Source of the DNA: Helianthus annuus
Taxonomy: Eukaryota > Streptophyta > Magnoliopsida > Asterales > Asteraceae
DNA: 64,000 nt
Reading direction: 5' to 3'
Assembly (NCBI RefSeq): GCF_002127325.2
Contig: NC_035443.2
Coordinates: forward strand, 145,218,073-145,282,072
Shown: one piece after another, positions 22,614 through 34,466 of the stretch
Layout of the letters: each line of letters starts with the position of its first letter
How positions within the stretch are numbered: the stretch's first letter is position 1
Notes under the pieces: generated by a model
What the model was told of the DNA's origin: nothing
Database searches by the model: none
Seen by the model: only the letters and a program-made list of their open reading frames with translations
Translations under genes and position numbers: made by a program

Positions 22614-22902
22614 CCCCGCTTTAAAGCATAATGTACAAGAGTAATTTTCCACTAAACTTAAACAACCTTTAAAGCATGATGTAAAAGTGTTTTAAGCACA
22701 AGAAACACATATGTAACCTCACAGGCTCAGCTTATGCATCATAGCCTTAACAATTTCAGTTCAGACATATTAAGAACACAAGCTCAGCTTATGCATCATA
22801 GAGTCGACACTTTCAGTTCAGACAGATTAAGAACACAAGCTCAGCTTTTGCATCACAGCCTCAAACACTTTCAGAATGGACATAGAATGGACAGGTGAAA
22901 CT

Positions 22903-23068
22903 ACCTGCTTGAGAGATCCCTTATCGGGATCATAAAACCGTTCACAGAAAAACACATGATCAACTATGTAAGTGCTGTCCAAAGAGGAAAGGTCATTCTT
23001 CCTTCTAACTTCACACTTTCCTCTATTGCTGACACTGAAAACTTATGTGTCTCTTCACTGTAATACAC
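22903..23068 (-). pseudogene. Unidentified exon spliced after the PP2C pair (copy B only)
   Basis: Bounded by CCAG| at 23069 and |GTAGTTTC at 22902 on the minus strand. In phase with the preceding exon it reads VYYSEETHKFSVSAIEESV and reaches a TAG after TFPLWTALT; in a shifted frame it continues DHVFFCERFYDPDKGSL. The pattern ending FFCERFYDP is reminiscent of the end of BAH domains of chromatin proteins, but I am not sure. It comes from a gene other than PP2C, so the structure is chimeric. Confidence 0.5.
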
Positions 23069-23142
23069 CTGGAAATCCAATTAAAAATTATCATCAAAAC
23101 ACATTCAAGTGAACTAATATTATAAGTGCATTTAAACCCTAC

Positions 23143-23372
23143 CTCTTGAATGTCAGACCGGTTACGCTATATCTTGATAACATTCGCAGACATATCTTGA
23201 TCCTCAGACGCAAATCCTGAACCAAAATAAACAAATACTTTATAAAGTTTCACACTTGCACAATCGAATCGAATTCTTGAAACCGTTTAACCGAACTTAC
23301 TCTTGAGATTAGCAAACAGATTCTCGTTAACGAATCTTGACGTCTCCGGTCCACCATGTCCCTCATAGACAA
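23143..23372 (-). pseudogene. PP2C exon pair, copy B
   Basis: Exon 1 (23372-23301, minus) reads VYEGHGGPETSRFVNENLFA plus NLK and ends at GTAAGT. Exon 2 (23216-23143) continues RFASEDQDMSANVIKI and then meets TAG, after which RNRSDIQE runs to a GTAGGG donor. The join NLK|RFASEDQDMSANVIK matches the family text HLKRFASE...MS.DVIRKA of type-2C protein phosphatases, so both splice sites are authentic. The metal-binding D is replaced by E and an in-frame stop is present. It is a captured fragment and cannot work as a phosphatase. Confidence 0.85.
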
Positions 23373-23679
23373 CATTCAAATAAATATAAATATTAATAAA
23401 AAATTTAAATAACATTCAAATAATTTTTTCAACAACTAAACCAGTAACCCTAGTTTGGACTTATCCAACTAAAAAACATTTTTAATGAACTCCCTAACAA
23501 TCACAGACAAAATATCCAAACCAGTAACCAAAAAATTAAACCACAGTCAAATAAACCCTAGTAAATAAACAAAAAATTTAAACAAAAAAATAAACCCTGG
23601 TTAATAAACAAAAAATTTAAACAAAAAAAATAAACCCTCGTTAACTACAGTCAAATTCTATAAATTTAAACAAAAAATC

Positions 23680-24080
23680 AAGAACAGATCTACTTACAAA
23701 GAACAGATCTACTACAAACAACAGATCTACTACAAAGAACAGATCTACTACAAAAAATTTAAACAATTAAACAAAAAAATAAACCCTCGTTAACCACAGT
23801 CAAATTCTATAAATTTAAACAAAAAATCAAGAACAGATCTACTTACAAAGAACAGATCTACTACAAAGAACAGATCTACTACAAAGAACAGATCTACTAC
23901 AAATAACAGATCTACTACAAATAACAGATCTACTACAAAGAACAGATCTACTACAAAGAACAGATCTACTACAAATAACCCTCGTTAAACCTCGTTAACC
24001 ACAGTCAAATTCGTTAACCGAGAACAGATCTACTACACAGAACAGATCTACTACAAATAACAGATCTACCACAAGCACCA
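23680..24080. repeat. 18-bp minisatellite, copy B
   Basis: The same 18-bp unit as at 21530-21870, again in blocks (23690-23755, 23835-23975, 24020-24070) with slightly different copy numbers. The difference shows repeat-number change since the A/B duplication. Confidence 0.9.
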
Positions 24081-24588
24081 TCGTTGACGAACCCACAACC
24101 AAAAGAAAGATCTGAAACATTACCCATTGAAGATTCAAATTACAAAAAAATAAATAAGATATGGTAACAATAAAGAAAGATCTGAAACATTACCCTGAAA
24201 TAGTGTCGGATCTCTTGAGATAGTGTTGGATCTTGTAAAGCCACCGGGAAAGAAGCCATAGAAATCGATGTTGTGTCGGATCTGGTGTCGGATCTGATGT
24301 CGTCAACGATGGAGGAGTTGTGGAGGAGCGGTGGAGGAGCGGTGGAGGAAATGAAGGTTAGGGTTAGGGTTTGTAGAGAAACGTGAGTGTCTGGATGGAT
24401 GAAACGAAATATGTGGATAGATAGATTGAATGAAACTTTATATAGGATCCATAAACTAAAAACGGGTCAAGGTAACCATTATATGATCCGCGTGGGTACC
24501 AGGTGGAAAACAAGTTTTCAACATGGAAAACAAGTTTTCAACACTTGTGCTTAACAGGTGTGTACATTGGGCTTTAAAGACTTGTAAA

Positions 24589-25140
24589 GTGGCAAAAGAC
24601 CATTCTATCCTTCTAATATGCTTTATAAAGTAGTATAGATGATGAAATACATAATGAAAATCTAATTTATCTAAAATAGTTTCTATACGGATTTTAACTT
24701 TTTGAAATCTAGCTATAACCAATGTCCTATGCTAGGTTGTCGTCTTCCTCTAGGCTCCATCTTCTTTCTATCTATCTGTAACTATATTAAACCATAATCG
24801 GCTGAAAAAAAAACCATCATAAATTATGTATCTCATCTCCTCTCTTTCACACAAATATAAAACAACACACTACACTATTAGTTACCCTTAAAATATCGAT
24901 TATATCATCAATTATATATATAAATTTGTAAAATCCACACACGTAGATTGTAATAAATTACATTGCGTAAATATGTGCAAAATCAACTATAGGAAATACA
25001 AACATTATTAAATGTTTATAACTAACAAAATATATTTTAATAAAGTAATTATAAATAATCAATAAATCTTGATCTTTACAAACTAAAGAATAGTAACACT
25101 AAATAAATATGATATAGTTATTTGTAGACAACACAATCTT
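24589..25140. other. AT-rich spacer, no gene seen
   Basis: No frame or paired element ends were found. Confidence 0.4.
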
Positions 25141-25821
25141 TCTATACTAATAAACAAAAATCATTTTTCGACACGTGTCATTCTCTGGTTATTTCTCACC
25201 CTTAGTTTTTTATTTATCTCTTTTATTAAATAATAATAATATTAAACATCAATTTAACTAAATCTATTTATCTCTTTTGTTTAATTGATTTCTTTTTTAA
25301 CTCTAAAGTTTCAGTCTTTGGCAATTTAAGTCTAAAGTTTCGATCTTTGGTATTTTAACCCCTTTAATTAATTTGATTTTTCACTTCTAATTCAAAAGTT
25401 TTCATCTTTTGCAATTTAACCCCTTTAATTTTTTTTTTACTTTCAATTCAAAGCTTTTCATCATTTGCAGTTTAATCTCAACATTTTTTTTACTTTCAAC
25501 TTTAGTCTCTTACATACTTTTCATCTTTCATAAGTTCTCCGTTAACGTGTCGTTCTAAATTTCCGACTTAACACGCCGTAACGTGCGTGTGAGGTTCAAC
25601 GTTTTTCATCTATTTTTTTCCTGTTTGACATGTACGTCGCAACGCGTCTATTTTTTCCCGTTTTATAGGTCTGTCGCAACGTGCGAGTCAGAGATCGACT
25701 TAGTTATTTTTTTCTCGGTTTTACACACAGACTCGTGGTCTTGTGAGAAACATTTGCCTTTCATCTAACATGATATATAACTATTGAATCCCCGCCGCAT
25801 TGCGGCGGGTGGTAAATCTAG
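25141..25821 (+). mobile_element. Non-autonomous Helitron, 681 bp
   Basis: The 5' end is TCTATACTAATAAAC. The 3' end has a CCGCCGCATTGCGGCGG hairpin (25794-25810) followed by GTAAATCTAG|T. These are the TC start, terminal stem-loop and CTRR|T end of plant Helitrons. The interior (TCGCAACG, CGTGTGAGGTTCAACG) matches that of the Helitron at 49134-50609. No Rep/helicase is encoded. Confidence 0.82.
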
Positions 25822-26124
25822 TTTATTTAAAACAAAGATTTGAGTATTACTTCAATAAGTAGTAAGATAAAATAAGGTGGAAGATTAACATAATTAATTG
25901 TAAATTGAATAATTAGTAAAAATACTTAAGAGAAAAAGTTTAAAATGAGATACTTTATCTCTGAATTAAAATGAGATACTTAGTCAGGTTTTTTCTATAT
26001 TTAAATAAATTGATTTATTGATATTATAATAACAATGTCTAGTAAAATAGGACTAGTACGAAATAGACTTACTGTGCTCACTTAATTATATTAATAAAGG
26101 CCACGTACTCCATCTTTTTCATTG
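25822..26124. other. Spacer, no gene seen
   Basis: AT-rich DNA. The phrase AAAATGAGATACTT occurs twice (25944, 25968). No frame or element ends. Confidence 0.35.
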
Positions 26125-27002
26125 AGGTGGTGTTTGTTTTTTTTTTTGTCAGAAGCACTTCTGGTCACTTATGTCTGCGTCGCGCAGACGCGCGCAGACG
26201 TTTGAGTGCAGCAGCTTGTTTGTTTTTTCGCAGACCTTTCATTAAAAAAGGTCTGCGAGACCTCTTCTTGGCATAGACCTAACCACTTCTCACCTTTCTC
26301 TCCTCCCTCGACCTCTCTCGACGCTGTCAAAACCCACCGGCACTGACAACCACCACCGTTCTCTCCCCCCTCGATCTCTCTCTCTCTCTTCAGAAACCCC
26401 CAAATCGAAACCCTTGAATATGGTGAAATTAGGGCGGCTGAAGTGGTGGTGCTTGGCTTCATGGTGGCGGTGGTTGCGACAGGGTTGGTAGGGGAGGAAG
26501 GAGGAGATGGTGGTGGTGGTTGCGACGGGGTGGTGGTGGCTGCGACGGGGTGGGTGGTGGCTGAAGTGGTGGTGGTTAGTTGTGGTGGTGGAGGTGGACG
26601 GTGGTTGTGGTAGTAGAGGCAGTGGTGGATCCAGGGTCGGATTCCACTGGGTTCCTTTTGGTAGTTTTTCACTAATTTTCAATATTTTTTTCCCAAATCA
26701 TACAAGGTTTACACTAATTTTTTCCATTTTCTTCGAATCGAATGGGTTCCTGGGAACCCATGGAACCCTGCTAAATCCGCCCCTGAGTAGAGGGAGGCAG
26801 AGAGAGAGAGAGAGAGATCAGAGAGATGTTCTGTGCGTGTTGTGTGTGTGTTGAGTGTGAGAAGAGGTTTTTATATATAAAAAAACAAACCCTCTTATCC
26901 TTGCAGACTGCAGACATTTGGTCTACCTCTTCTCTTGCAGATGCTTGCAGATGTGGTCCGCAGACTGCAGACCTTTTCCCGCAGAAAAAACAAAAAGCAC
27001 CT
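26125..27002. mobile_element. Probable TIR element with low-complexity interior
   Basis: The left end AGGTGGTGTTTGTTTTTT and the inverse of the right end (AGGTGCTTTTTGTTTTTT) are similar, and GTCTGCGAGACC/CAGACTGCAGACC words occur near both. A GGTGGTGGTGG-rich stretch (26500-26600) and an AG run (26798-26816) fill the interior. The long minus-strand proline/threonine frame across 26169-26682 is the shadow of this low-complexity DNA. No target duplication was seen. Confidence 0.45.
26620..26785. mobile_element. Short hAT element (CAGTGGCGGA family), nested
   Basis: AGTAGAGG is duplicated exactly at 26612-26619 and 26786-26793. The ends CAGTGGTGGATCCAGG and CTAAATCCGCCCCTG are imperfect inverted repeats. 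It has 166 bp and no coding capacity, and is nested in the TIR element around it. Confidence 0.85.
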
Positions 27003-27859
27003 GAGTCACTTCTGTTTTCAACAATAGGTAACAGGTCGCCGGAAAAACAAAATGAGATTTTATTTTCACTTGTTTCTTTGTATAGATCCGACGAGTTTAA
27101 GGGGTGCGAAACCAAAATTTCACGGGGGGTGATCGGGATTTTACTGTATCTATAAAAACTAAAATTAAAAAATTCAAGGTGTGCGCCCGCCCACCCACAA
27201 CCCAATATAGGTCCGCCCCTGAAGATGAGTAACAACATATGTGTAGTAGGGTGAGAAAACAAAAACCTTAATGCTATAATCGTAGTAGAAAATTAAAATC
27301 TAATTCTAATAAAAAAGTCCCTTTAATGCCACATGGCATTCTCTCATAATAAAGGATTTTATCAAAATGTCATGTGGCAGTTTCTCATACAACATCAACC
27401 ATAATAAATAATATCTAAATTAATATAAAAACCAATGTCCACCTTAATAAATAATTATATTTATATATCATCTCACTCAAGAGAAATTGATATACCATGA
27501 TGGTTGAGTTACTAAATTACATTATATGATATATAGATAAAAATATAAGATTTACTTTATCTCTTGAATATACAGATTTTACATATTAATGATCAAGATT
27601 ATCTTCACCTCTGTGACATATGATACAAGGTCATTATATTTTTTATATGTCTGTATTTAATATTGATATCCTTTAAAATCAAAGTCTTTTAATCGTTAGT
27701 TTATTATTATCTATAACAAAACTATTATTATTTTCTATTATTATTAATATCTCCGATTTAATTATTTATGCATTATTATATTTACTTTATTTGATAATAT
27801 AACATCTCATTAAGATTAACCACATATATTTCTAAAAGCAAATGATTAAAAGTAACAAA
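27003..27859. other. Decayed repeats; likely 5' end of another Helitron at 27299
   Basis: A CCGCCCCTG end near 27214-27222 marks a short hAT relic. From 27299, TCTAATTCTAATAAAAAAGTCCC resembles the start of the next Helitron (27860), so this may be an older Helitron whose 3' end is lost or masked. The rest is AT-rich without a gene. Confidence 0.4.
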
Positions 27860-28395
27860 TCTACTAATAAAAAGTCCCCTGAATGTTACATGTCACTCTA
27901 ATTTAACTTTTACTAAATATCAAATCTAATTTAGTTTTTAATATAAGATTCCAATTATTGTCACGTGTCATTCTCTCCTTCAACCTTACAATTTAGACAT
28001 ACATTTTATTTAAAATATTTTTTAATCCTTATCCTTACTAATATAATAAATTAATTTAAATATGTTAATAACCATATTAGGATGCACTATTTAATTAATT
28101 TTAAAGATAAATACAATGTATTTTATTAATTATTATCGTAAATAAAAAATACAATAATTAGATCTTTTTTACTAAACCATCCTTATATTAATACTAATCG
28201 GAAAAACACGGTAATTAGATTATACTAATATTACATTTTTTTAACTATGTGATTAGGATTGTACAGAAGTATGATTTGCAATTTATTTTATTTTACGTTT
28301 GTAATACACGGGTTTGTAACACTTATAAATTAAAATATTATTTAATCTAAGTTTTTTTATATTTAATCCGTGTAATTCACGGGTTTATAGACTAG
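27860..28395 (+). mobile_element. Non-autonomous Helitron, 536 bp
   Basis: It starts A|TCTACTAATAAAAAGTCCC and ends CCGTGTAATTCACGG (hairpin, 28368-28382) followed by GTTTATAGACTAG|T. Insertion between A and T and the CTAG end are as expected for Helitrons. Very AT-rich interior without a gene. Confidence 0.85.
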
Positions 28396-28423
28396 TGTTT
28401 TAATAATCTATACTATCTCTTTT

Positions 28424-30165
28424 AGGGTGTAAGGGGTGCATGCTTAATGAGACTAGGCAAACTTTCCCTCTACCCAATCATATTGTGCCATGTCATTTCC
28501 CCTCTTATTCTTGCCTAAGACCCCTGTAGTGGGGCGTGATTTGTGCATTTTTTTAAGGATAACGCCCCATAGCGCCCCGAACACCACGACGAGCGGCACT
28601 ATGGGGGCTTTTTTGGTGGGTGGCGCCATGCACATAGCGGCGCTATGTGTGTTTGATTTTCAAACTTTGACCAATAAAAATCAGTTAAGGGTTTTTATAA
28701 TTAATTAATAAAATTGAAAATTAATAATTAGATAATTGTGAGTAGGGGCTTTATGACTACGGGCTCTAGTGATATAACACCCCATAAAGCCCCTGTGTGA
28801 CGTGGCACGACACGTGTCGCATAATGCCCACAAAGAGGCTTTATGACTACGAATAGCCTAATGCCCAAAAAACATAAAGGGTGCATGACTAAAATGAGAT
28901 TAGGCAAACAATTTTTTTATATACTACCAAATTAATAAATAAAACTTAATTTTAACAAAATAAAAGTACATTAAATTAAAAAAAAAACATTACATTAAAT
29001 TAATATAAACTAAGTAAAATAACATTAACTAAATTAAAAAAAAGACATTACGTAAAATTAAACCTTATAAGAAATAAAACCATAAAAAATTTAGAAACTA
29101 TATGGTTATCCATATTTTTTTGCAATCTCGCGTTTTCGAGCTATTGTGATTTCCAATATCTCCGGTGCAACATTGTCGTGTGGCCTGTTAAACGTCTCCA
29201 GATCCTTATCAAACCGAATCGATCTCAACGTCTCTCGATATTCATCCGCCAACTCGATATATTTTTCCTCTCGCTTCTTTTTAATTTCCACCAACTCTTG
29301 TTTCATATATTTGTATTCTTGGAACTTGTGGGACATACCAACTGACTTTTCGTCCTTTGTCTTTTTTCTCTTTCTTTTTTTCCTTGTTGGAGAGGGGTCT
29401 ACGTTTATGTCGGGTATATCACTACCTGCTTGATAGTTACCCGAATCAAATGACTTTCTTTTTTGCCCCGAACCACCACTATCCTCGCTCACCAATAGTA
29501 CCGGGGCCCTGTTCTCATGCTTTCTAACCACCTCCCATGCCTCAATATGAGAAAAGCCAATCGAATGTCGTTTTTGGTATTCTTTTAGTGCTTGTTTCAT
29601 AACATAAGCATCGTCACTCCCGCTAGAACGTAAACGTTCCTATAATAAAAATATAAATTATATTAATGTAAAAAATAAGAATATATTTTATGATGTAAAC
29701 GTTAAAAGTTATACCGCTTGATGCCAAAAACCGTTGAATTCGTTCAACTTTGATTGCATATTTTTCCATTTCAGACGGACTTGATGAATGGCCCGTGAGC
29801 TTCCCCCAACGGTTGCATTGCAGTGTGCGAGAACGTTATTCCAAAAACTTTCCGCTTTTTGGACATTTCCTTTTTTCTTGTTAATACTACAATGCACATA
29901 CGCCATTGCTAAAGCCTTTTCTTGCTTCTTTTTCCATCTTTGCGGATCCGCCCTATTCCCTTTTCCTTTCCCTTCATGTTCGGCTTCTACTTCACCATGA
30001 AGATCTTCCTCTTTGTCGACTTCTTCGTCTTCATTTAAGTGTTGAATATCGGGTACAAATTCTTCATCTTCGTTGTCATTGTATATGGGAAGCATGTGTT
30101 CAACATTATCTCTTGGAGATTGAGACGGTGAACTCCGATAAGCAAACGGGTCAAAAGAGTTTTGG
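28424..30165. mobile_element. PIF/Harbinger remnant with nested MITE
   Basis: The left end TTA|GGGTGTAAGGGGTGCA has the 3-bp target and GGG start of plant Harbinger elements. A MITE-like insert seems to lie at about 28517-28865 (GTAGTGGGGCGTGATT...GGCTTTATGACTAC). The Myb/SANT-like gene follows on the minus strand. No right end was found; the element looks cut near 30165 by another repeat. Confidence 0.55.
29106..30095 (-). CDS. Myb/SANT-like Harbinger accessory protein, two exons, uninterrupted
   Basis: Exon 1 runs 30095-29715 and exon 2 29639-29106, joined across a 75-bp intron with GTATAA donor and TTATTATAG acceptor; the join HQA|ERLRSSG keeps the frame, giving 304 residues. After an acidic N-terminus comes a SANT-like block (WKKKQEKALAMAYVHCSI, then FWNNVLAHCN and RLKWKNMQSKLNEFNG). 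The C-terminal half has a basic segment (RKKRKRKK) and a probable coiled coil (MKQELVEIKKKREEKYIELA). Plant Harbinger elements usually encode such a DNA-binding partner next to the transposase; here no transposase is adjacent. Coding phase seems to extend upstream of the ATG (FDPFAYRSSPSQSPRDNVEH), so the N-terminus may be truncated. Confidence 0.8.
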
Positions 30166-30400
30166 AGGTATTAACGTTAATTGTTTGTTAAACTATTAGT
30201 ACCTAAGTAAGATATTTTATGCAAACCACAAGGACTAACTATGTTAATACCTCCAAACGTTACAAAATAGAAAGTTAATACCATAGAAAGTGATTTTAAA
30301 CTATTAGTATCTAATGTTATTTTGTGCAAACCACATAGACTAACTATGTAATTAACTTTTTTTTTTTTAAGTTTTCTTTTATACAAAAACAAATGTCTCA
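30164..30400. repeat. Paired direct and inverted repeats
   Basis: GGAGGTATTAAC (30164) and GTTAATACCTCC (30244) form a short inverted pair. A phrase of about 60 bp beginning TTAAACTATTAGTA occurs twice (30188, 30297) with small differences and includes GCAAACCACA..GACTAACTATG. This looks like remnants of MULE-type ends. Confidence 0.5.
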
Positions 30401-30589
30401 TACATGGAAGTTTTAGAATTTAATTTGATAATTGGTACGGTTTTTTTTATCATCTCAACAAACGTCCAAAACGTTTGGGATTTGAAATCCTTATCTATTT
30501 ATATGTTTTTGGTTCGCTCTTATTCATTCATTCATTCAATATCTACAAAGCTTGTGAGGGGCAATAGTGCTTGCCCCCAATTGGGTTAA

Positions 30590-31367
30590 ATGGGCGGCAA
30601 ACTGAATAGTGCGCTCCTTTATTGGTCAAATAAATTTATGATTTTATCTCGCTTTAAAATTACGATTTTGCCATCAATATAAAATTATGTTTTTACCCCC
30701 ACTTAAAAATAAATTTACGCTTTTGCTCCCAGCTAAATATTTCGATTTTGTCCCCGGTTCAAAATTACGATTTTGCCCCGTTTCAATTTACAGTTTTGCC
30801 ATTAGTTTGCCATCAGTTCAAAATTATGTTTTTACTTTTGCCCTCGGTTCAAAATTACGACTTTGCCCCGTAAAAATTTTCCATTAGTTTTTTTCTCACA
30901 ACCAAGTTACGATTTTGCCCTCAACTTAAATTTACATTTTGTCCATCGTTTTTGTTTGTTTTCATGGTGAAATTACAATTTTGCCCCCAGTGTAAAATCG
31001 CACTCATGCCGGCAACTTTCTGGCACTCCCCCATTGGTCCATTTAATTTATGATTTTATCCCGAATTAAAATTCCGATTTCGCCCTCAGTTAAAAATTAC
31101 GTTTTTCCCCATCGTTTTAGTTTTTTTAGCAAAACTATAAAGGTTTTTTGTTTTAATTTGTTTACTCGATTTAATTTTTTTTTCCTTGTCAATGAGCTGC
31201 CTAACACTGGCTCATTAGTCTTGAAAAATTAAAGTTTTGCCCTGAGCCCAAAATTATGGTCTTATCATCGTTTTAGTTTTTTTACGAGTAAAATTATAGT
31301 AGTATTTTTTTAATTGATTGAGAATTATTCGGCCATTGTCCCACAACACGGATGGAGTATCAGCTAG
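30590..31367 (+). mobile_element. Helitron-like relic with AAAATTACGATTTTGCC repeats
   Basis: A unit of about 25-35 bp with the core AAAATTACGATTTTGCCC recurs about ten times with drift (30650-31250). The segment closes with a weak CCACAACACGG stem region followed by TATCAGCTAG|T (31364-31367), compatible with a Helitron end. The 5' end is not defined. No gene. Confidence 0.5.
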
Positions 31368-34300
31368 TTATTTAAACAATTGACATATCATCAACATCAC
31401 ATATTATATAATTTTTATTATACACATTATTTATTTGTATTCTTTTACACATCAATATACTTTCATTTTTGTATTATAAAATCGATATATTATACAACCC
31501 TTTTATAATACATGAGTCTATAATCCAATATACATTAAAAGTATAATTTCTTTTTTATAAAATAACTTAAGAGCACTATGGTCTATGGGGTGACAGGCTC
31601 CAACCTTGACAAAAAAAAATTGAGGTATTATTTAAGCAAAAATCTCGATCACACCCTTTAAAAATATGAAAAAACCCTGCGATCACCTCAACAAAAAATA
31701 AATCCCGAGTATGTGGATGCTTAAGAAAACATAAATACTTGTTTTCGTATACGGGTAATAATACACTTTTTTTTTTGTTTTTTGGAACGGGATAATAATA
31801 ATTTATCCACCTTGAGTCGAATTAAAGACTGTTTTTTTTGGTCCCATTTGGATAAAAGAAAATACAATTATTTTTGGCTACAGAATTTATGATTTAGTTG
31901 GCATCTCATGCGGAATGATACAAAATAATTGGTACATATGGTATATTATATTTTTTTCTTTTGAACGGCTGCATATTATAAATATGGTATATTATATTAT
32001 TATTCTTATATTGTGATGAATCAACGGCGTAGATTGGTTGTGTCCGCTAATCGCTCCACCTGTAGCGTATGACATTCTAGATAAACGAATGATTAGTGGA
32101 TACGTAATTAGTCGCCGGTGATTTAGGGGAGAATATTGCTGCCTTTTTAAGCCACTTCATGTGCATCTTATACGAGAAAAAAAGATGCATTCTCAAAATC
32201 AATTTTGTATATAGATTAAGAATATACGATGAATATCCTAGAAAGAGTATGATGAGATTTGAACTTTTATCAAGTTAAGATCAATTGATAAACGATATCG
32301 TAATTAAAATGGAAGTTTGTTATGATAGAAAATTGGGCTTGTTTTAGGTTATATAAACAAACTGAATTAGAATTCGAACCGAATTTGAAATGCTGATTCA
32401 GATTCGAAATATCGTTTCGAATTTGAGAATTTTGAGTTCAAGTAGAATTTGATTCAAATTCGTGTTGATTCAAGTATTCCAAAGCATGAGGAAAAAATAA
32501 AACAAATAAAAGGTAATAGTATAAAAGATGTCTACACAAATAAATATTATATGTGTTTTTTTATAATAATAAAAAAATTGTATAATTCGAATATTTGGGT
32601 GGAATTTGTTTGAAACTCACAAATCCGAATTTAGATAATGACTGAATTCGTTCGAAACTCACAAATAAATATTATATGTGTTCTTTATAATAATAAAAAT
32701 TGTATAATTCGAATATTTAAGTTGAATTTGTTACTGACAAATATGCGGATACGGACCTGATTTGAATAGTTAAAACCCGAATTCGAATTGATTAGTTTAA
32801 CTTAGTTTGGTTCGAGTTTCGAGTATTGCAAGCGCAACTAAAATAACGAACGCTCTAAGGAAAGAGTAATAAGGAATATACACTCACTGTTGGCCTTTTA
32901 ATTAGGTTACATCATTTATTCTACATCATTTATACTAGTTAAGTTTAAATTTTTGACTAAAAATGAAGTCCAAACTTCTCAACCGTACACAAAAGCTAGA
33001 AGCTCATAATTGGCTTACTTTTTATTAGTCAAGTATAAAAAGAAAAAAAAAACTAGTCAACCCATTAATCCATTATGAATAAATGGACTTCTAACTTTTA
33101 TTTATTTTTTGTTAACAAGGGTAAGAAAACTCATCTAAAAAAATTATTGCGTAAGTTAGTGAACAAACATAAAACTGAAAAAAGTTTAGTGTAATTATTG
33201 AAACCAAAAGATTAAAACTATTTTGTTTTAATATATATATAAAGAACGAAAAATGTAGTTTGCTAAAACTTTAATTATTTTAAAATAAGCTCAAGTTTAC
33301 TTATCATTAAGCACATATAATATGGATATTAGCGTATTAGTCACTCTTGATTTACTTGATACCAAATCACTAAAATTTAAAACAAAGCTGAGCTTAAACA
33401 TGTTTGACAAGATTGATCGGGAGCTCCAGCCTAAGATGAAACTTATTTTATAAATATGTTTGATCCTGAACTTAATACACAAAGTTTAATTGGCTTCGAA
33501 AGCTTAAACAAGCTTAGTTATCGTAAATATTTAATTATTTTGGCGTGGAGTGGAGTTTGAGTTATATTCCCAGTTGGTCATGGGGTATTCCATTAAGTGG
33601 TTTCCTCTTAGGGAGATCGTTTGATTTCTACTAAGTGCAAATTATGTAAATATGGAAGGGCATCTTTGGGTGGGATTCCAACTTAGGGTGAATGGTTTAA
33701 ACAGTATATGCTGACCCTTTGGAGTAAACTGAAAATTTAGTTGATATGCATTAAAAAAAATTATACTAAATCTAAACAACCCAGACACCCATATTTTTGG
33801 AATTGGAACTCATGTTAATATAATTTTTCTATCTAAAAGTAAATGTAAAAACAAAATACGACCCGCCAAACTTGTTTGTTACCAAACACAACCCTACAAA
33901 ATCCATGCTTTTCACTTTCATATCTTGAATATGCAATTGATTAGTAAAAGGTACAACATCCCCAGCATAAATAGCTACATGTTAAGCATAAAGTACAACA
34001 TACCAAGCATGGCCCCCACTACTGTCTCCGACCAACCATTTGTTGCTTCAATACAAAGGTATCATGAAAAAAGTTACTACCAATCAATGAAACAAAACTA
34101 TGGTGGTTAATCAAAAGCTAAAGCTTAGGAAGCTTGTGCCTTTTCATCAATTTACAACCATAAGCATAATTATAATTAGGTTTAGTACTCCTGTCCTGAA
34201 TAATTATTGTTAGACTGTTAGTGTAAGTGATAACTTCATTATAATTATTGTGACACCCTAGATAAATATTACATTGATCATGCACATGAGATAGTGAATA

Positions 34301-34463
34301 AATGAAAATGTGCAACCTCAAATACCGATAACCATTTTGGGCGTATTAATGTAGATGAGTGAAAAACTTTACAGTTAAACGTGTTTGATAAGATTAAACC
34401 TATGATGAATGACCCTCCTATAAAGTATCCACTCGAGCAATAAAAAATAAATATGTAAGCTTG
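31368..34463. other. AT-rich intergenic DNA, no gene seen
   Basis: About 3 kb without a credible frame or clear element ends. A block of about 90 bp (CACAAATAAATATTATATGTG to TTCGAATATTT) is duplicated in tandem at 32533-32628 and 32658-32746. GAATTCGAA-type words crowd 32350-32480 and 32760-32830, as in hAT-like MITE interiors. Confidence 0.45.
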
Positions 34464-34466
34464 TTA

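Larger units (their letters stand above)
20382..24588. mobile_element. Large inverted-repeat structure with duplicated interior and captured exons
   Basis: The left arm (20382-20555) and right arm (24417-24588) are near-identical inverted repeats of about 172 bp. Both carry a TATA box pointing inward (CTATATAAAG: plus 20526-20535; minus at 24437-24446). A third partial arm lies in the middle (22234-22333), in the same orientation as the right arm. The interior unit is present twice in direct order (A about 20563-22233, B about 22439-24416) and includes PP2C exons, the 18-bp minisatellite and the 58-bp repeat. No transposase or target duplication was found, so element class is open. Confidence 0.72.

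Noticed and set aside
21530..24080. Possible CRISPR-like array (regular 18-bp repeats)
   Set aside because: The repeats are directly adjacent without unique spacers and lie in plant DNA; it is a minisatellite.
26169..26682. 167-residue proline/threonine-rich minus-strand frame
   Set aside because: It follows a GGTGGTGG low-complexity tract in a transposon and overlaps a nested hAT element; no domain or start context supports it.
29146..30199. Plus-strand frames opposite the Myb-like gene
   Set aside because: They mirror the minus-strand gene, which has a proper intron and recognisable composition.
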